Below, piece after piece: positions 23,701-35,400 of a stretch of 64,000 nucleotides of DNA (position 1 is the stretch's first letter; each line of letters opens with the position of its first letter). The position numbers and the translations under genes are program-made. Origin of the DNA: Trichopria drosophilae (taxonomy: Eukaryota > Arthropoda > Insecta > Hymenoptera > Diapriidae); contig CM059584.1 of NCBI GenBank assembly GCA_030407085.1, forward strand, positions 120,070,501-120,134,500, written 5' to 3'. The notes beneath the pieces are model-generated. The model was not told the DNA's origin, did no database searches, and saw nothing but the letters and a program-made list of their open reading frames with translations.

Positions 23701-24096
23701 TAAGTTTGTAGATCTAATTTTCATTTTATACTGCATTAAATGCCAGGTATAGCATTTAAGCAGTGATAACATGAAGAATACATTCTAGACTTAATTTCTA
23801 TAAATAAATAAATTAATTTGTATTGCTTCTAACATAAACATTAATTGTATAGCGCCTAAATCTGATTTGTTTACTAATCGCTTGAATGGAGAACGAAAAT
23901 GTTTCGAAAATGTACGACGCATATCTCTGTCCTTTCGGTTTTAATTCAATGAAAACTAATAACAAATAGAACGCCATTACGTCTGACTGCTAAATAAAAC
24001 ATTTATATCATAACTTTTCATTAAAATTCCTGGTTCGCGTAATTTAAAATTAAATGGTTCCAAAATTTATTTTAGTTAAAAATATAAGACATAATT
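20766..24096. repeat. Duplicated segment, copy B
   Basis: Collinear with copy A (7749-14128) but lacking the LINE, the CACTG MITE and about 280 bp near 23790. It preserves the piggyBac-like tip (CGGGCGGGAGGGACACATTT, other strand, near 21100). It has its own block at 21600-21960, containing GGACGTACGTACAAGATCACG and GGGTTCCTTAGGGTCTGAAA, and its own block at 22160-22665. The frames at 23086-23361 and 23546-23752 parallel frames in copy A but lie in palindromic repeat sequence and are not called genes. Confidence 0.8.
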
Positions 24097-24621
24097 GTTC
24101 ATCATTCTCTCCCGACACTGGTGAGTAACAGACAACAAGTTATCAGCTCGTGTGAATTTGCATAAATTCTTACCATTATTTATTCTTTTCGAGCGGGAGT
24201 CTTTTAGAAAAGGTGCGCGGGTTGTGGACCTGCATTTCGCCTTACGCTCTTATACAGTGTGACATTTGCGATTGGGTCTATGGTGTGCCTTTTTAATCTC
24301 AACAGAAATTGTGACGTTTTTCTAACTGTCAACGGCAACTTTGAAAGTGTACACGGCGCAAGTCAGACACCACGTGACCAGCGTTATCTACTCTTCTTCG
24401 GCATTGTATAGTTCGTCTACGGCATGTCAACGTCAACATTGGCAGTAAGTTGCGCAGTGGATCGTCATGAGGAAAAAATGTCAGTTTCACTCATCGCTGT
24501 CATATGATCGGTGTCTGTAAGCCTTGTTTAGTGTTGTCAACTCTGGTGGAAAATCTCACCTCGTTTATATTGTCGCGTGTATACGTTGCGTATTCGATGT
24601 GTCTCGTGTGACAACGTTTCC

Positions 24622-25348
24622 ATGTCAAAACGTAAACCGAAATCTGCTCTATCACCACATTCTCAATTTAATTGGCTCCTGGCATGCAGAAGGTGTCGTG
24701 GACCAATTCGGAACAAATATTCTTGTTCTGTCTGTGACTCGTCGTTTCATCGGTCGTGTGCATTGTTATTTATACGTCACAAGCCTGCATCTTATTGCTG
24801 TGCACAGTCTCTAAATTAGTTACTTCAGCCATATTCGAAAAGTGTGTGTGTTCCCCACTCTCATATTCCTTCTCCTCCTGCTTTAGTTGCTCCTTCAACC
24901 TCACATCAATCTGAGATTCCTGATTATTTTATAGATACGCCCTCACCGTGTCTTGTCGAAATTGAAAATTCCCCACTATAATGATAAAATCATCGAAATT
25001 AGAAAGGCCACCTTCAATACTAACACTGAAGCAAATACTTTCGCTCTCATTGTTAGATTCGACTCAAATGAAATTCGTAATTATGTTATAGACATGAAAC
25101 GTAAGTTTGGAAAATTAACTAAGGCTGACATTTTTCCGGAGTTGTATCCTACCGATCAGAGGATTATATATGTTAATGAATTGTATGCTCGCCCTGTCTA
25201 TTTATTGCTTAGAAGAGCTAAACAGAAGGCTAAAAGTATTCCGAACTCTCGGGTTTGGGCCCGAAATGGCTGTATTTTCTTCCGTAAAGATCCAAATCAG
25301 ACTGAAATCCCAATTGTTTCGGAGCATGATCTAGAGAAAATTTTCTGA
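24622..25348 (+). pseudogene. LINE ORF1: PHD-like finger plus FP-like domain
   Basis: ORF1 proteins of this group bind element RNA. The start is placed at ATG 24622 (MSKRKPKSALSPHSQF...). The N-terminal part has a cysteine/histidine array, CRRC...CSVCDSSFHRSC...CC, laid out like a PHD finger, and ends at a stop near 24819. The C-terminal part (24953-25348, another frame) reads KLTKADIFPEL...IIYVNELYARPVYLLLRRAK...VWARNGCIFFRK, the pattern of the FP-like domain common in insect LINE ORF1s. The region between is Ser/Pro-rich, with a stop and a frame change. The TGA at 25346-25348 ends ORF1 in the same frame in which ORF2 continues. Confidence 0.7.
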
Positions 25349-25375
25349 CAGCCACAATCACCATCGTCATGTAGT

Positions 25376-28298
25376 AATACTATCTCGATTACTCGCAATT
25401 TAAATGATCACCGTAATAATTTCTTAAATGTATCTCATTGTAATATAAACTCGCTTCGTGCGCATTTCCATCAAATCGAACATTTCCTACTATCGTCAAA
25501 CACAAAAATTCTTGCCCTGACAGAAACATGGTTGACTCCGGATATTTCTACGCATGTAATATCAATTCCATCTTTCAATTTTGCTAGAAATGATCGGGCA
25601 CTAACATCTATCGGCAGGAATAGATTCACCTTAGGAGGAGGAGTTGGCTGTTATTTACATGAGTCATTGTCTTTTACGGTTTTGAGTACATCTAAAATTA
25701 CATCTATTAATGAGCCCGAGTATATCATCCTCAATGTTAAAATTCCACCTAACAGTAATGTACTCTTAGCAGTAGTCTATCGTAGACCGGAAGGAAATAT
25801 GTTTGCTGATTTTATCTCAATGTTTAGTCGATATCTGCCTACTTACAAAAATATAATTATCACTGGTGATTTAAATTGTGACCTTTTATCTAATTCCTAT
25901 AGTTCTAACTACCTTAGGCAGTTTATTAATGAGAAGTCGCTCTACTCGGTCCCGTTTAGGCCCACACATCATTCTCATATTAATAACACCCATACACATC
26001 TTGATGTATTCATTGTTGATTCCATAGATAAAATTCACCAATTCAACCAGTCGTCACAACCGTTTGCTGCTGGGCACGACTTAATCTCGATTTGCTACAA
26101 TGTGACAAATTATTCGCATCGACCTAAAGTGGCCACGTATAGACATTTTAGACGTTGTAGCTTTGAGATTTTAAGTGCAGAACTTGATACCGTCTTCCGC
26201 AGTAACCTTCTAGTCCTTTCTGATAATAGCCTTGGCATGTTGACCGGTCATGAATTTTCGCAATTAGTGCAACGTTTCTACAATTGTTTAGAAACCTTGC
26301 TAAATCAACACGCACCATTGGTGACCAGGGCAGTAGATCGACCCCGTGCCCCCTGGATTAATTTGGAACTCAAGCGTCAAATTAAGCAACGCTATATCAA
26401 CGGGCTAAGCGTACTCATAATGTGCTTCTTACTCAATATCGAGAATTACGGAAGCGAATAAAGCGATCGATACGAGCGGCTAAAGAGCAGTATATTTGTA
26501 ATGCATTGGGACAGGTTACTGATCAAGGTAGAATTTGGGCTCTGCTGAGGAAGTTCGGCCTCTCAGAGATTTCATCACATTCTGCATTAAATCACTTCAC
26601 GCCCGAAGAGCTAAACTGGTACTATAGTGAAGTTGCATCAGTGTATCCCTCCTGTGATCAGAACCAACTTAAGAATATTCTTGCAATCCCACTTACATGT
26701 AATCATCCGAGATTTGTTTTCCCAACGCTACAAACTGATGAAGTTTTGAGAGTGATCTCAGCCTCTTTTCATAAATCGAAAGGTCCTAGTCCAGATGGGC
26801 TTCAACTACGACATATTCAGAAAATCCTGTCTGTTATGGTTGTCCCGCTAACGGCAATTTTCAACCTATCACTGTCACTTGGCAACTATCCGTTAACCTG
26901 GAAGCGAGTGTATATAATACCACTTAATAAGAAAACCAATCCACTATCGCCAAGTGACACTCGTCCTATAGCAAATCCTGCCCACATCGCCAAAATCTTG
27001 AACACTTTAGTAACTCGGAAGATTGTCGAGTATCTGGAAGCTAATAATCTGCTCCATCCTCGACAGTATGGGTTTCGAAGATTCCACAGCACTCAAACTG
27101 CTCTCCTTCACATCTTAGATGATGTGCGACGTGGGATTGAACATGGTTACATTACCATCCTGGTATTATTCGATATCTCGAAGGCATTTGACTCCCTAAA
27201 CCACTCGTTGATACTATGGTCACTACGTAAACTGGGTTTTGATGACAAGGCTATTATTTGGATGTACTCCTATCTGTCTGGTCGCTCGCAAATCATTCAG
27301 GGCCTGGATGGATCGGCTTCGGAAGAATGCTTCACTACTACCGGAGTTCCGCAAGGTTCTAGTTTGGGACCGATTCTATTTATAATAGTCTTTAATACTC
27401 TTTTTGCACGATTACGCTTCTGCCGTGAAACGTCCGTTGTATTCGCAGATGATAACAGTTCTACTTAACAACACCACTCAGCCGCCTAGGCGAGACTATT
27501 GCAAATCTAAATAGTGACTTCGAATCGTTTTGCCTTTGGACCCAGGAATGCGGCCTTTCGCTTAGCACGAGAAAGACACGGGCAATTATTGTTGGCTCTA
27601 GGCAAAACTTGGAAAAACTGCGCAACATTACGGTCCCACGGTCAATGGCACGATCATTCCGTATGTTAATGAAGTACGCGATCTGAGAGTGTATCTCTCA
27701 TCGGACTTAACTTGGAACCGCCATATATCCTCAATTAGTTCTAAGGTACACTACACTCTATATCGCTTACGATTCCGAGGTTCGGTGCTGCCGCCAAAAA
27801 TGAAACTGTTGTTGGTAAATGCGTTAATTCTCCCCCAAATCGATTTTTCGTGTTTGGTCTACAAAGACGCCTCTGCGTATCTGCTTAAAAGTGCGGAGAC
27901 TACAAAATACTGCGCTCAGGTACATTTACCAATTGCGTCGTGATCAGAGCTTGGCACCTTTCTGGCGGAGATCTAACTGGTTGTTACCAGAGGATCGTTG
28001 TAATTACTTTTTAGGATCACTTACGTTTCAAATTTTATCGTCACATCAACCATCGTATCTGTTCGCTAACTTCCTACCAGTTTCCCCATCATTGCGTACT
28101 TCATCGCGCATATCACAATCAGCATACCATCTCCCGCTATGTCGCACCGAAATTTTCCACAATTCATTTTGGATATCAGCGATTTCCTTGTGGAACTCCC
28201 TTCCCGACGCAATTAGGCAATCTACCTCACAAACAGCCTTCAAAAACGCGCTGAATAATTACCTGCGGAGAGATTATAATATAGTGATAAATCGTTAA
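25376..28298 (+). pseudogene. LINE ORF2: endonuclease and reverse transcriptase, frameshifted
   Basis: The apurinic-like endonuclease spans about 25430-26110, with CNINS, ALTETW (catalytic Glu), VVYRRPEGN, ITGDLNCDL, HLDVF and GHDLI. The frame shifts near 26400. The reverse transcriptase (26422-27468) has KSKGPSPDGLQ, LFDISKAFDSLNH (from about 27166), TGVPQGSSLGPILF (from about 27341) and VFADDNSS. Further frame changes follow at about 27470, 27645 and 27895. The C-terminal part (27891-28298) ends SAISLWNSLPDAIR...FKNALNNYL before TAA at 28296. The endonuclease and polymerase motifs look intact, but at least four frame changes make it inactive. No RNase H domain is visible. Confidence 0.85.
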
Positions 28299-28745
28299 AT
28301 TGTATTTTACTATAAACTGTATTTCAACTGTTTTCCCTTGTCGTTTGCTAGTGCGCTATTAAATAATTAGAGTAGTGGTACTTGTAACTATTTTTTTTAT
28401 AGTATCTCTGTTGTTTTTATCTTTAATTTTTTATTTACGTTGTCATATATGTACTATGATTAGGCAATTGCGTCGCGTTGTTAATGTAAAAAGTCAACTA
28501 TCTTAAAACGTCAAATCTACCATGTAGAGAGAGAACTAGATAAGTAAGTGTAGGTTAATGATTTTGTAAATTAGCGGATAAGTGTGTATTTTTGTATGTT
28601 GGTATATCTTTTATATTTGTATTTTTTATTTCTAATTTTGTATTATTGTAAAAATTTTGTTTATGGTGTATTGTACTTAAGGTACTGGTATTCTTTTGCA
28701 CACGGTCTGTCGGACCAGTGCATAAATAAATGTTATCAATCAATC

Positions 28746-29325
28746 TACTCAACCCGCTAGATTAAAATGCTCGTACTGAGTATGTCGTCAAATACGTCGT
28801 ATATATTTTCTAGAACAGAAAGAAATGTGTGTTTTTTTTTGCAAGTCAGTTTTTTAAGATACATCGGATTACGTGGCTGACCGGAAGAGAATTTGCAAGG
28901 CCTGATTTATTTTCTTAGTAATAGGCTTAAAGTTATTAGTGCACTTTTTTAACTAGTTATATAATAATAATTATGTTGGAAATATTGATAACTTAAAATA
29001 AGCAATTGATTAGAGTTACTAATAAACAACTTAATTGCAGGTGGTATTGAAAAAAGCATTTTGGTGTTTTGATATGCGGTTTGAATTTATAAACCAAAGT
29101 GTTGGTAAATTACTACACATACAAAATGTAAAGAAATCAAACAATAGAATAATGGAAAGTCTTGAATGAGATGTAAATAAAGTTTCTTAATGAACATAGA
29201 ACTGTGTCAGTTGATAAGAATTTTTTTTTTCTTCAACATAATTAAAGCAGATTCCGATTGAGAATATGTTTTATTAAATAATTCCACAAACAATCTCATT
29301 ACCAAATCCTTGTGACGAGGATAGG
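28746..29325. other. Upstream region of the Kazal gene
   Basis: AT-rich DNA between the LINE-2 tail and the Kazal promoter, without a gene. The LINE insertion therefore ends about 580 bases upstream of the host TATA box. Confidence 0.5.
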
Positions 29326-29360
29326 TATATAAGAACATGTTAAAGAGATTTCCTCTCAGT
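29326..29360 (+). promoter_or_regulatory. Core promoter of the Kazal gene: TATA box and initiator
   Basis: TATATAAG at 29326-29333 is followed 32 bases later by an arthropod-type initiator TCAGT (29356-29360, start A at 29358). The first exon's ATG is at 29439, giving an 81-base 5' UTR. The spacing is that of a TATA-driven insect promoter, as often seen in tissue-specific secreted-protein genes. Confidence 0.75.
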
Positions 29361-29438
29361 CGAAGATCAGCATCATCACGAGAAGTTTTTATTTAAGTAT
29401 TTCATCGATTAGCGGAATAAACGAAAATTACTCTCAAG

Positions 29439-29472
29439 ATGTGGGCGACCTTCTCGTTTGTCACGGTGCTGT
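29439..29472 (+). CDS. Kazal gene, coding exon 1 (signal peptide)
   Basis: ATG in the context CTCAAGATGTGG, then 11 codons plus one base, and a strong donor GTACGT at 29473. Using this donor rather than GTGTTT four bases on gives a normal hydrophobic signal core when joined to exon 2. Confidence 0.85.
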
Positions 29473-32400
29473 GTACGTGTTTCAAAATTATGCAGAACTC
29501 ATTTTTTTTTTAAATTAATATATAATTCGGATATTGTTCTGGAATTCGTGAATGATCCCTGTATTATTTTAAATTTACAATATTTTTCTGGTTACATACA
29601 AGTCTTAAGTTCCACTGTTCAGTTGTGTTATTAATTAAAATAATCTTTTGCATCAGTAGTTTAGTAGCAGAGTTGGTATATTTAAAATTACATTGTTTTC
29701 TAATTTTTCTGTTAAAATAAAATGTATTATGACTTTTTATTTTACTTACTTTTTAATTTAACAAAATTCTCAAATGTTCCAAAAGTCTTAAAAATAGAAT
29801 AAGAATTTTATATTTATTTATTTATTTATTTATTATTAATAAACGGACAATAAGTCCTTACAAAAGTTATATTGATAACATTATTTAATTTAAATACTAA
29901 AAATCCACTTTTATATTCTAATAAATTCTTTTTAAATAATATTTAAGACGATTCAGTTTTTGGTGAACAAAATCATCCATATTTTTATAATTAAAATATT
30001 TTTGATAACAATTATTTATATTTGTAGAGAATACTGAATGATTTAATGAATCGCACGAGTTATATATTTTAAAATATTATATTTCACCTGTTTTGATATG
30101 TTCGTAACGCAAATCATAAATGAAACATGTGGATAAATTCATACGTTAAAAGTGATGCAGTTGACCTTCGAGTCTTTCACCATCGCATCGAAAGAGTCCG
30201 TTTTGTAGACGTTCGCAGTACGCTTCAAAATAATTTCAGTTACATTTGTATTATTTTTTATTCTTTTTATTATCTTTATTCTTAAATGTCATACTTTTAT
30301 TTCATAGAAAGACAAAATAATAGATACCTTTTCGCATAATTTTTGCAATGGTGTACATTCTAAATTTCACTATGATGTTAATATAATTTTTTAATATTAT
30401 GCTAAATAAATTATTAAAATATTTTCGAGTTGATTGCATTCCTGATTTTAAAAATAGTTTTAAATATTTTTCCTCAATATATAAATCTGAATATTACGTA
30501 ATAAATTCACTGAAGGAAATCCAGAACGTATTCGAATTATTATGCGAGTATAATTCTTAGGACTCGCTTCATTTTAATATTCATTTTCGTGAAAAAAGAT
30601 TAGCTTCTACGCCTCTTTATTTATCTCTCATAATAGCGTATCGATTTCTCATAACTGATTATGAAATTAACATAAGATAACAATATACGATACGCGTGTT
30701 CTACCAACCATTTTAATTAATAATTTTATGTAAGAATTTACTTATTTGTTCTTGTAACCTGTCTTAGAGATTAATTTGTATACGCGTACAAGAGAATTTA
30801 TAATCGTAAATTTATGTCAACAATTTAGGTATACATTATTTAAATTTTCGTTATCACGAAACGTATAGATATGGTTAAAACATATTGCATACAACGATAT
30901 TGCATACATTCAAATGATATGAACACTGAACAAAATTTATTTAACAAATTCAGCTGCCATTAAAAAGTTAACTCGAGAGTAGTTAAAAGAAATACTTTTT
31001 TTGTTAGTATAACTTTGTTGATGTTGTTAATCACTATTTTTACTTAAGTTACTATTGTTTACCCAGTAAACGAAAAAGTATTCCGAATGTTTGGAGGTCA
31101 AAAAATGCGATACAATGCATAAACTCAACAAGGCATGCACTAACATAATAAAAAAGCAACCGTCAATAGCTGCACTAAAAATAACTCCATTAAAAAAAAT
31201 TTTCAGACAAATTCTTAGTTGATTTGACTACTTTTTAACTATGCAGAGTAGTTCGATACGCCTCAAGAAAATGTTCTATGTCGCAGTTACTACAGTAAAG
31301 AGGTTAAATCGACTAAAAATGTAGTTCTGCTAAATTCAATATCACGCCAGCATGTTGAATAGTTTTTAGTTTACTAGGTAGTTAGACTCTAAAAAATGTT
31401 TTTAAATGTACTAGAATTAATTGCCAAAATGTCGTTTCCTTAACCATATTTTTTGTTGATTTAACTCCTTTATGGTTGAAACTATAAATTATAAAATTCC
31501 GTTGAGGACCTATTGAAATACTTTCAGTTGTTAAAAAGTAGTCAAATCAACTACGAAATGTTTTCAATGAATGTACGATTATTCTTCATCAAGTCATAAT
31601 GTTTAAGTATACATAAGATTGAGTAATAATTGATTTATAACTTATGTTTCAGTGGCTGCCGTCTCGGCTCAGGTGAGTGACATCAATTAATTTTTACAAA
31701 GAGATGCTTTTAGAAATATTGTCTAATGAGAGTTTGAGAAATTTATAATAAAAACGGCATGTAGTTGCTAAATAATGTATGAACAATAAATACCAAATAT
31801 TTTTATATGGTTTCATAATGTGTTATTTTGCCACTGCATCTCATATGACTTCACGATGTACGCTGTGCGTCGTTGAAAACGTTATTTAACTACCATCCCA
31901 TTAATAGCACAAAAACCTTGCAACAAACTTAAGATTACCTTAAACTATAAGGTTGTAACCTTAACAGTAACCTTGTGATGACCTCCATGTAGTGCAAAAT
32001 GCCCGCTAAAATAAGTGCACATTAACTTTACATGACAATAATGTTGATTAACGTTCCTACAACGTACCAACAACCTACATTAACGTCACGTTATAAGGTA
32101 ACACTGATTAACGGATACAAATATTTAGACATACTAATAAAAATATTTGTATATCTTTAAAATATTGTGGAGTCAGTATGTTTTATTATATTTATTGTTT
32201 ATTTTTAAATTAATGTAATTTTTTATTATATTTGTATTCTACGTTTAAGTCCTATACTATTCTTCTATAATTTAATACGTTCGCAAATAATTGAGTAACA
32301 CTCGTAAAGAAAAGGAAAACACTCATCCCGACATCATAGGGTGAAATGAGGATTAGTCATGGTAATAGTTGAAGCAACTATTTTGAAATAGTAAAGTTTA

Positions 32401-35400
32401 ACTATTATTTCATGATTCAAAATGCTGCTTATCATAATATACAAATAGACTCAACTATTTTGAAACAGTTATTTCAGAAAATTACTACCGTCATTGCGTG
32501 AAATTATATAAGAAATTGTGATAAAAAATATGGAAAGAAGTCAATATTTACTTTTTAAAAACATTTGTAAACTTTATTATAGCATATGAAAAGACCACTT
32601 TTCTACCTTCGTTTTTTGTGTAAGATAAACAAGGAAACAAAGAGAAAAACAAAAAATCCCTACTGCGCTAAGTTTGTGAATGTCACACTCTAGCCAATTA
32701 AAAAATGTATTATGCAATGCTATTATACACACAAATTTCAATATAGTCTATATATACACGTGCGTATACGACATCCATTATGTACTATCTTATCTTAACA
32801 CCCGACGGTCCATCTTATGACCAAATGAAAATCCACTTCAATAACGGGAGCCACGGGCTCAAAGAAAAAAAGCTGCGAACGCCGCGTCGCTACCTGACGG
32901 CATCAAAACACACAGAATGCGGCAGTCTTTACTATGGATTTATAGTAAATACAAACTTTAACTCTGAATAATAGTAAATATAAAGATTTACCACGAGACA
33001 TAGTGTGAAACTAGGAGTACACTAGATTATAGTTATTTTGACTATATTTGTCATATTTATTTAAATCATTCTACGTTGTTCCGTATCGAGATTGTACGGG
33101 AAGAGGGTGCCAGGTAGAGAAATGCCGGATGCACTGATGGACTCCTTTTCGCACTTTATTCTTCAGTTTATTGAGCTGACTTGGCTGACTTTGCACTAAT
33201 CGTGCACTGCGCAAAATACAAACATGCGACGCGAATTCCGACACTTTATATAGCGAAAGAGACCAAGTGTCTCCGAGCAAACTACGCTTTTTGAATCTCA
33301 CCTGTACTTTCGATTAATTTCGGATAATTGTTCGGAATCTGTCTAATAACTAACTAACTAATTAATTAGCGCTGAGCGCCTTTTCATAGAGAGACGCTAC
33401 CATTGTCACATGACACGCAGGGTCGAAACGCTGATTACAGGTACCCTTTTGGCAGGGCCGTGATGCGAACATTGAAGTTGCCGATATTGAACATTGCGCC
33501 CGCCCTGGACCACTCGGGGTCCAGCATATGACTCAATGCAGCATTAACATTTTTTTTTTTTTATTTTCTTCCCAGAGTTTACAATCTGTCCAAAGACGAT
33601 AAGTAATTGTTTTACATAGATAAAAAAAAAAGAAAAAAAGAAGCTCGTAGATAGTCGCCCATCGGTTCGTACCAAAGATAAACTAATCGTTGTGATTGAC
33701 TTTTAGCTGCTGGGTAATATTGCAAGAAAAGAAATGTATATTTTATAATTGAGTTAGCGAATTAGTGAGTGAATCTCCACGTAGAATGTAGTGGTCTGTA
33801 GCGCTTTAGTCTTTGCTGGTCTAACTCCTCTGAAAGTAGATTGATATCAAGGTTGTTTGGATGACGGTTTAATCTGCTGACGTATTTTTTGGCTGAGCTG
33901 GATATCGTTTCCTTTACTGTTGGGATTCCGAGGTCTCGTCGGATAATTATATTTGTGACAAACCAAGGAGCGTTTGTTAGTATGCGTAGAATCTTATATT
34001 GTAATCTTTCGAGAATCTCAATGTTCGAATTGGAGGCAGAGCCCCACAATTGAATACCATACGTCCCGACCAGTTTAAGGATGACTTTGTATATCAACAC
34101 TTTATTATGTAGAGACAACTGCGATTGTCGGTCCATAATCCAGTACATATTTCTTAAGAGATAGCCCAATTGTTTGCGTTTTTCCCATATGTGGGTTTTC
34201 CATGTTAACTTGGAGTCCAAGTGCATGCCTAGGTATTTAGCATGATCTTTTAGAGGAATTTCTTTGTTATTTAGTTTTGTAGGTGGGCATATTCCTTTTC
34301 TTAGAGTGAATGTGACCTGCACTGATTTTTCTTCATTAGCCTTGAGACGCCAGGTCGCCAACCAGTTTTCTATTTCGCAGATTTTTCTTTGTACTCTTTG
34401 AGTGGCTATATCAGGTTCTTTATGAGTTGTAAGGACTGTTGTATCGTCTGCAAATGTAGCTGTCGTGGTTTTATTAGTGACTGGTAGATCAGCTGAGTAT
34501 AAAAGATATAGAAAGGGGCCTAGAACACTCCCTTGAGGTACTATGAATATTCGTCCTGATATTTGATCTGAAAGCATCTATCTGTCAGATAGGATTTTAG
34601 TAGTAGATAGAAATTATGTGGGAGGTACTTCTTGATTTTGAATAGTAGTCCTTGGTGCCAGATCTTGTCAAAGGCTTGAGTTATGTCTAGAAATACTGCT
34701 AAGCAGTATTTTTTTTCTTCAAGAGCGTTTCTAATCTTTCTTACAATTCGGTGGATTTGTTCCGTAGTTGCGTGATGTTCACGGAACCCGAATTGATGTT
34801 CTGGGATTGGTGGTTTGTCTTTTATTGCCAGTTTGATCTTTCGTAGTAATAGTTTTTCGAAGATTTTTGACAATATAGGAAGTAAGCTTATTGGCCTGTG
34901 AGATGTGATGATTTCGAGGTCTTTTCCTTTTTTTGGAATCATGATTGTCTGAGCCACTTTCCACTGGACTGGGAAGTAGTTCAAACGCATTACTGCATTA
35001 AAAAATATGATATTAGCCTTACAGCTTTTATCGGAAGCTCTTTTAACAGCCTTCCGGTTATATGGTCGTATCCGGATGTCTTTTTATCATTGGTGTTGTT
35101 TTTAATTTCCTGCACGACTTCTTTTATTCGAAATGGTTGAAGTGGCTTTTCCATCTGGAGCGGAGAATCAAGAAAATCGTAGATTTCCTTTTCTTTCTCT
35201 TCTGTTGTCATTCGGGCGTATGGCTGGTAAACCGTTTCTAGGTGTTGCGCAAATGCTGAGACTTTATCCTTATTATTTCTTGCCCACTTTCCGTCTGATA
35301 GCCGAATTGGTGGTTTTCTTTGTTGCTGATTTTTTATTTTTTTTTTGCGGATTTCCTTAGAGAATAGTTTGTGTCAGCCGTTGCTGATAAATTTGTCAGA

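Larger units (their letters stand above)
24097..28745 (+). mobile_element. Nearly full-length two-ORF LINE (LINE-2 of this window)
   Basis: The element follows directly on the end of duplicated copy B. It comprises a roughly 500-base 5' leader, ORF1 with a PHD-like zinc finger and FP-like domain, ORF2 with endonuclease, reverse transcriptase and C-terminal domain, and a 3' UTR of about 440 bases with hairpin GGTCTGTCGGACC and tail CATAAATAAATGTTATCAAT. Domain order and C-terminal motif (SLWNSLPDAIR) fit the CR1/Jockey group. The 5' border is taken where similarity between copies A and B ends. No target duplication was found. Confidence 0.8.

Noticed and set aside
13293..23752. Similar 60-codon frames at 13293-13481 and 23546-23752
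   Set aside because: Both lie in the duplicated segment and over a palindrome (CAGGATGCCAT/ATGGCATCCT). Similarity follows from the duplication, with amino-acid changes showing no clear constraint.
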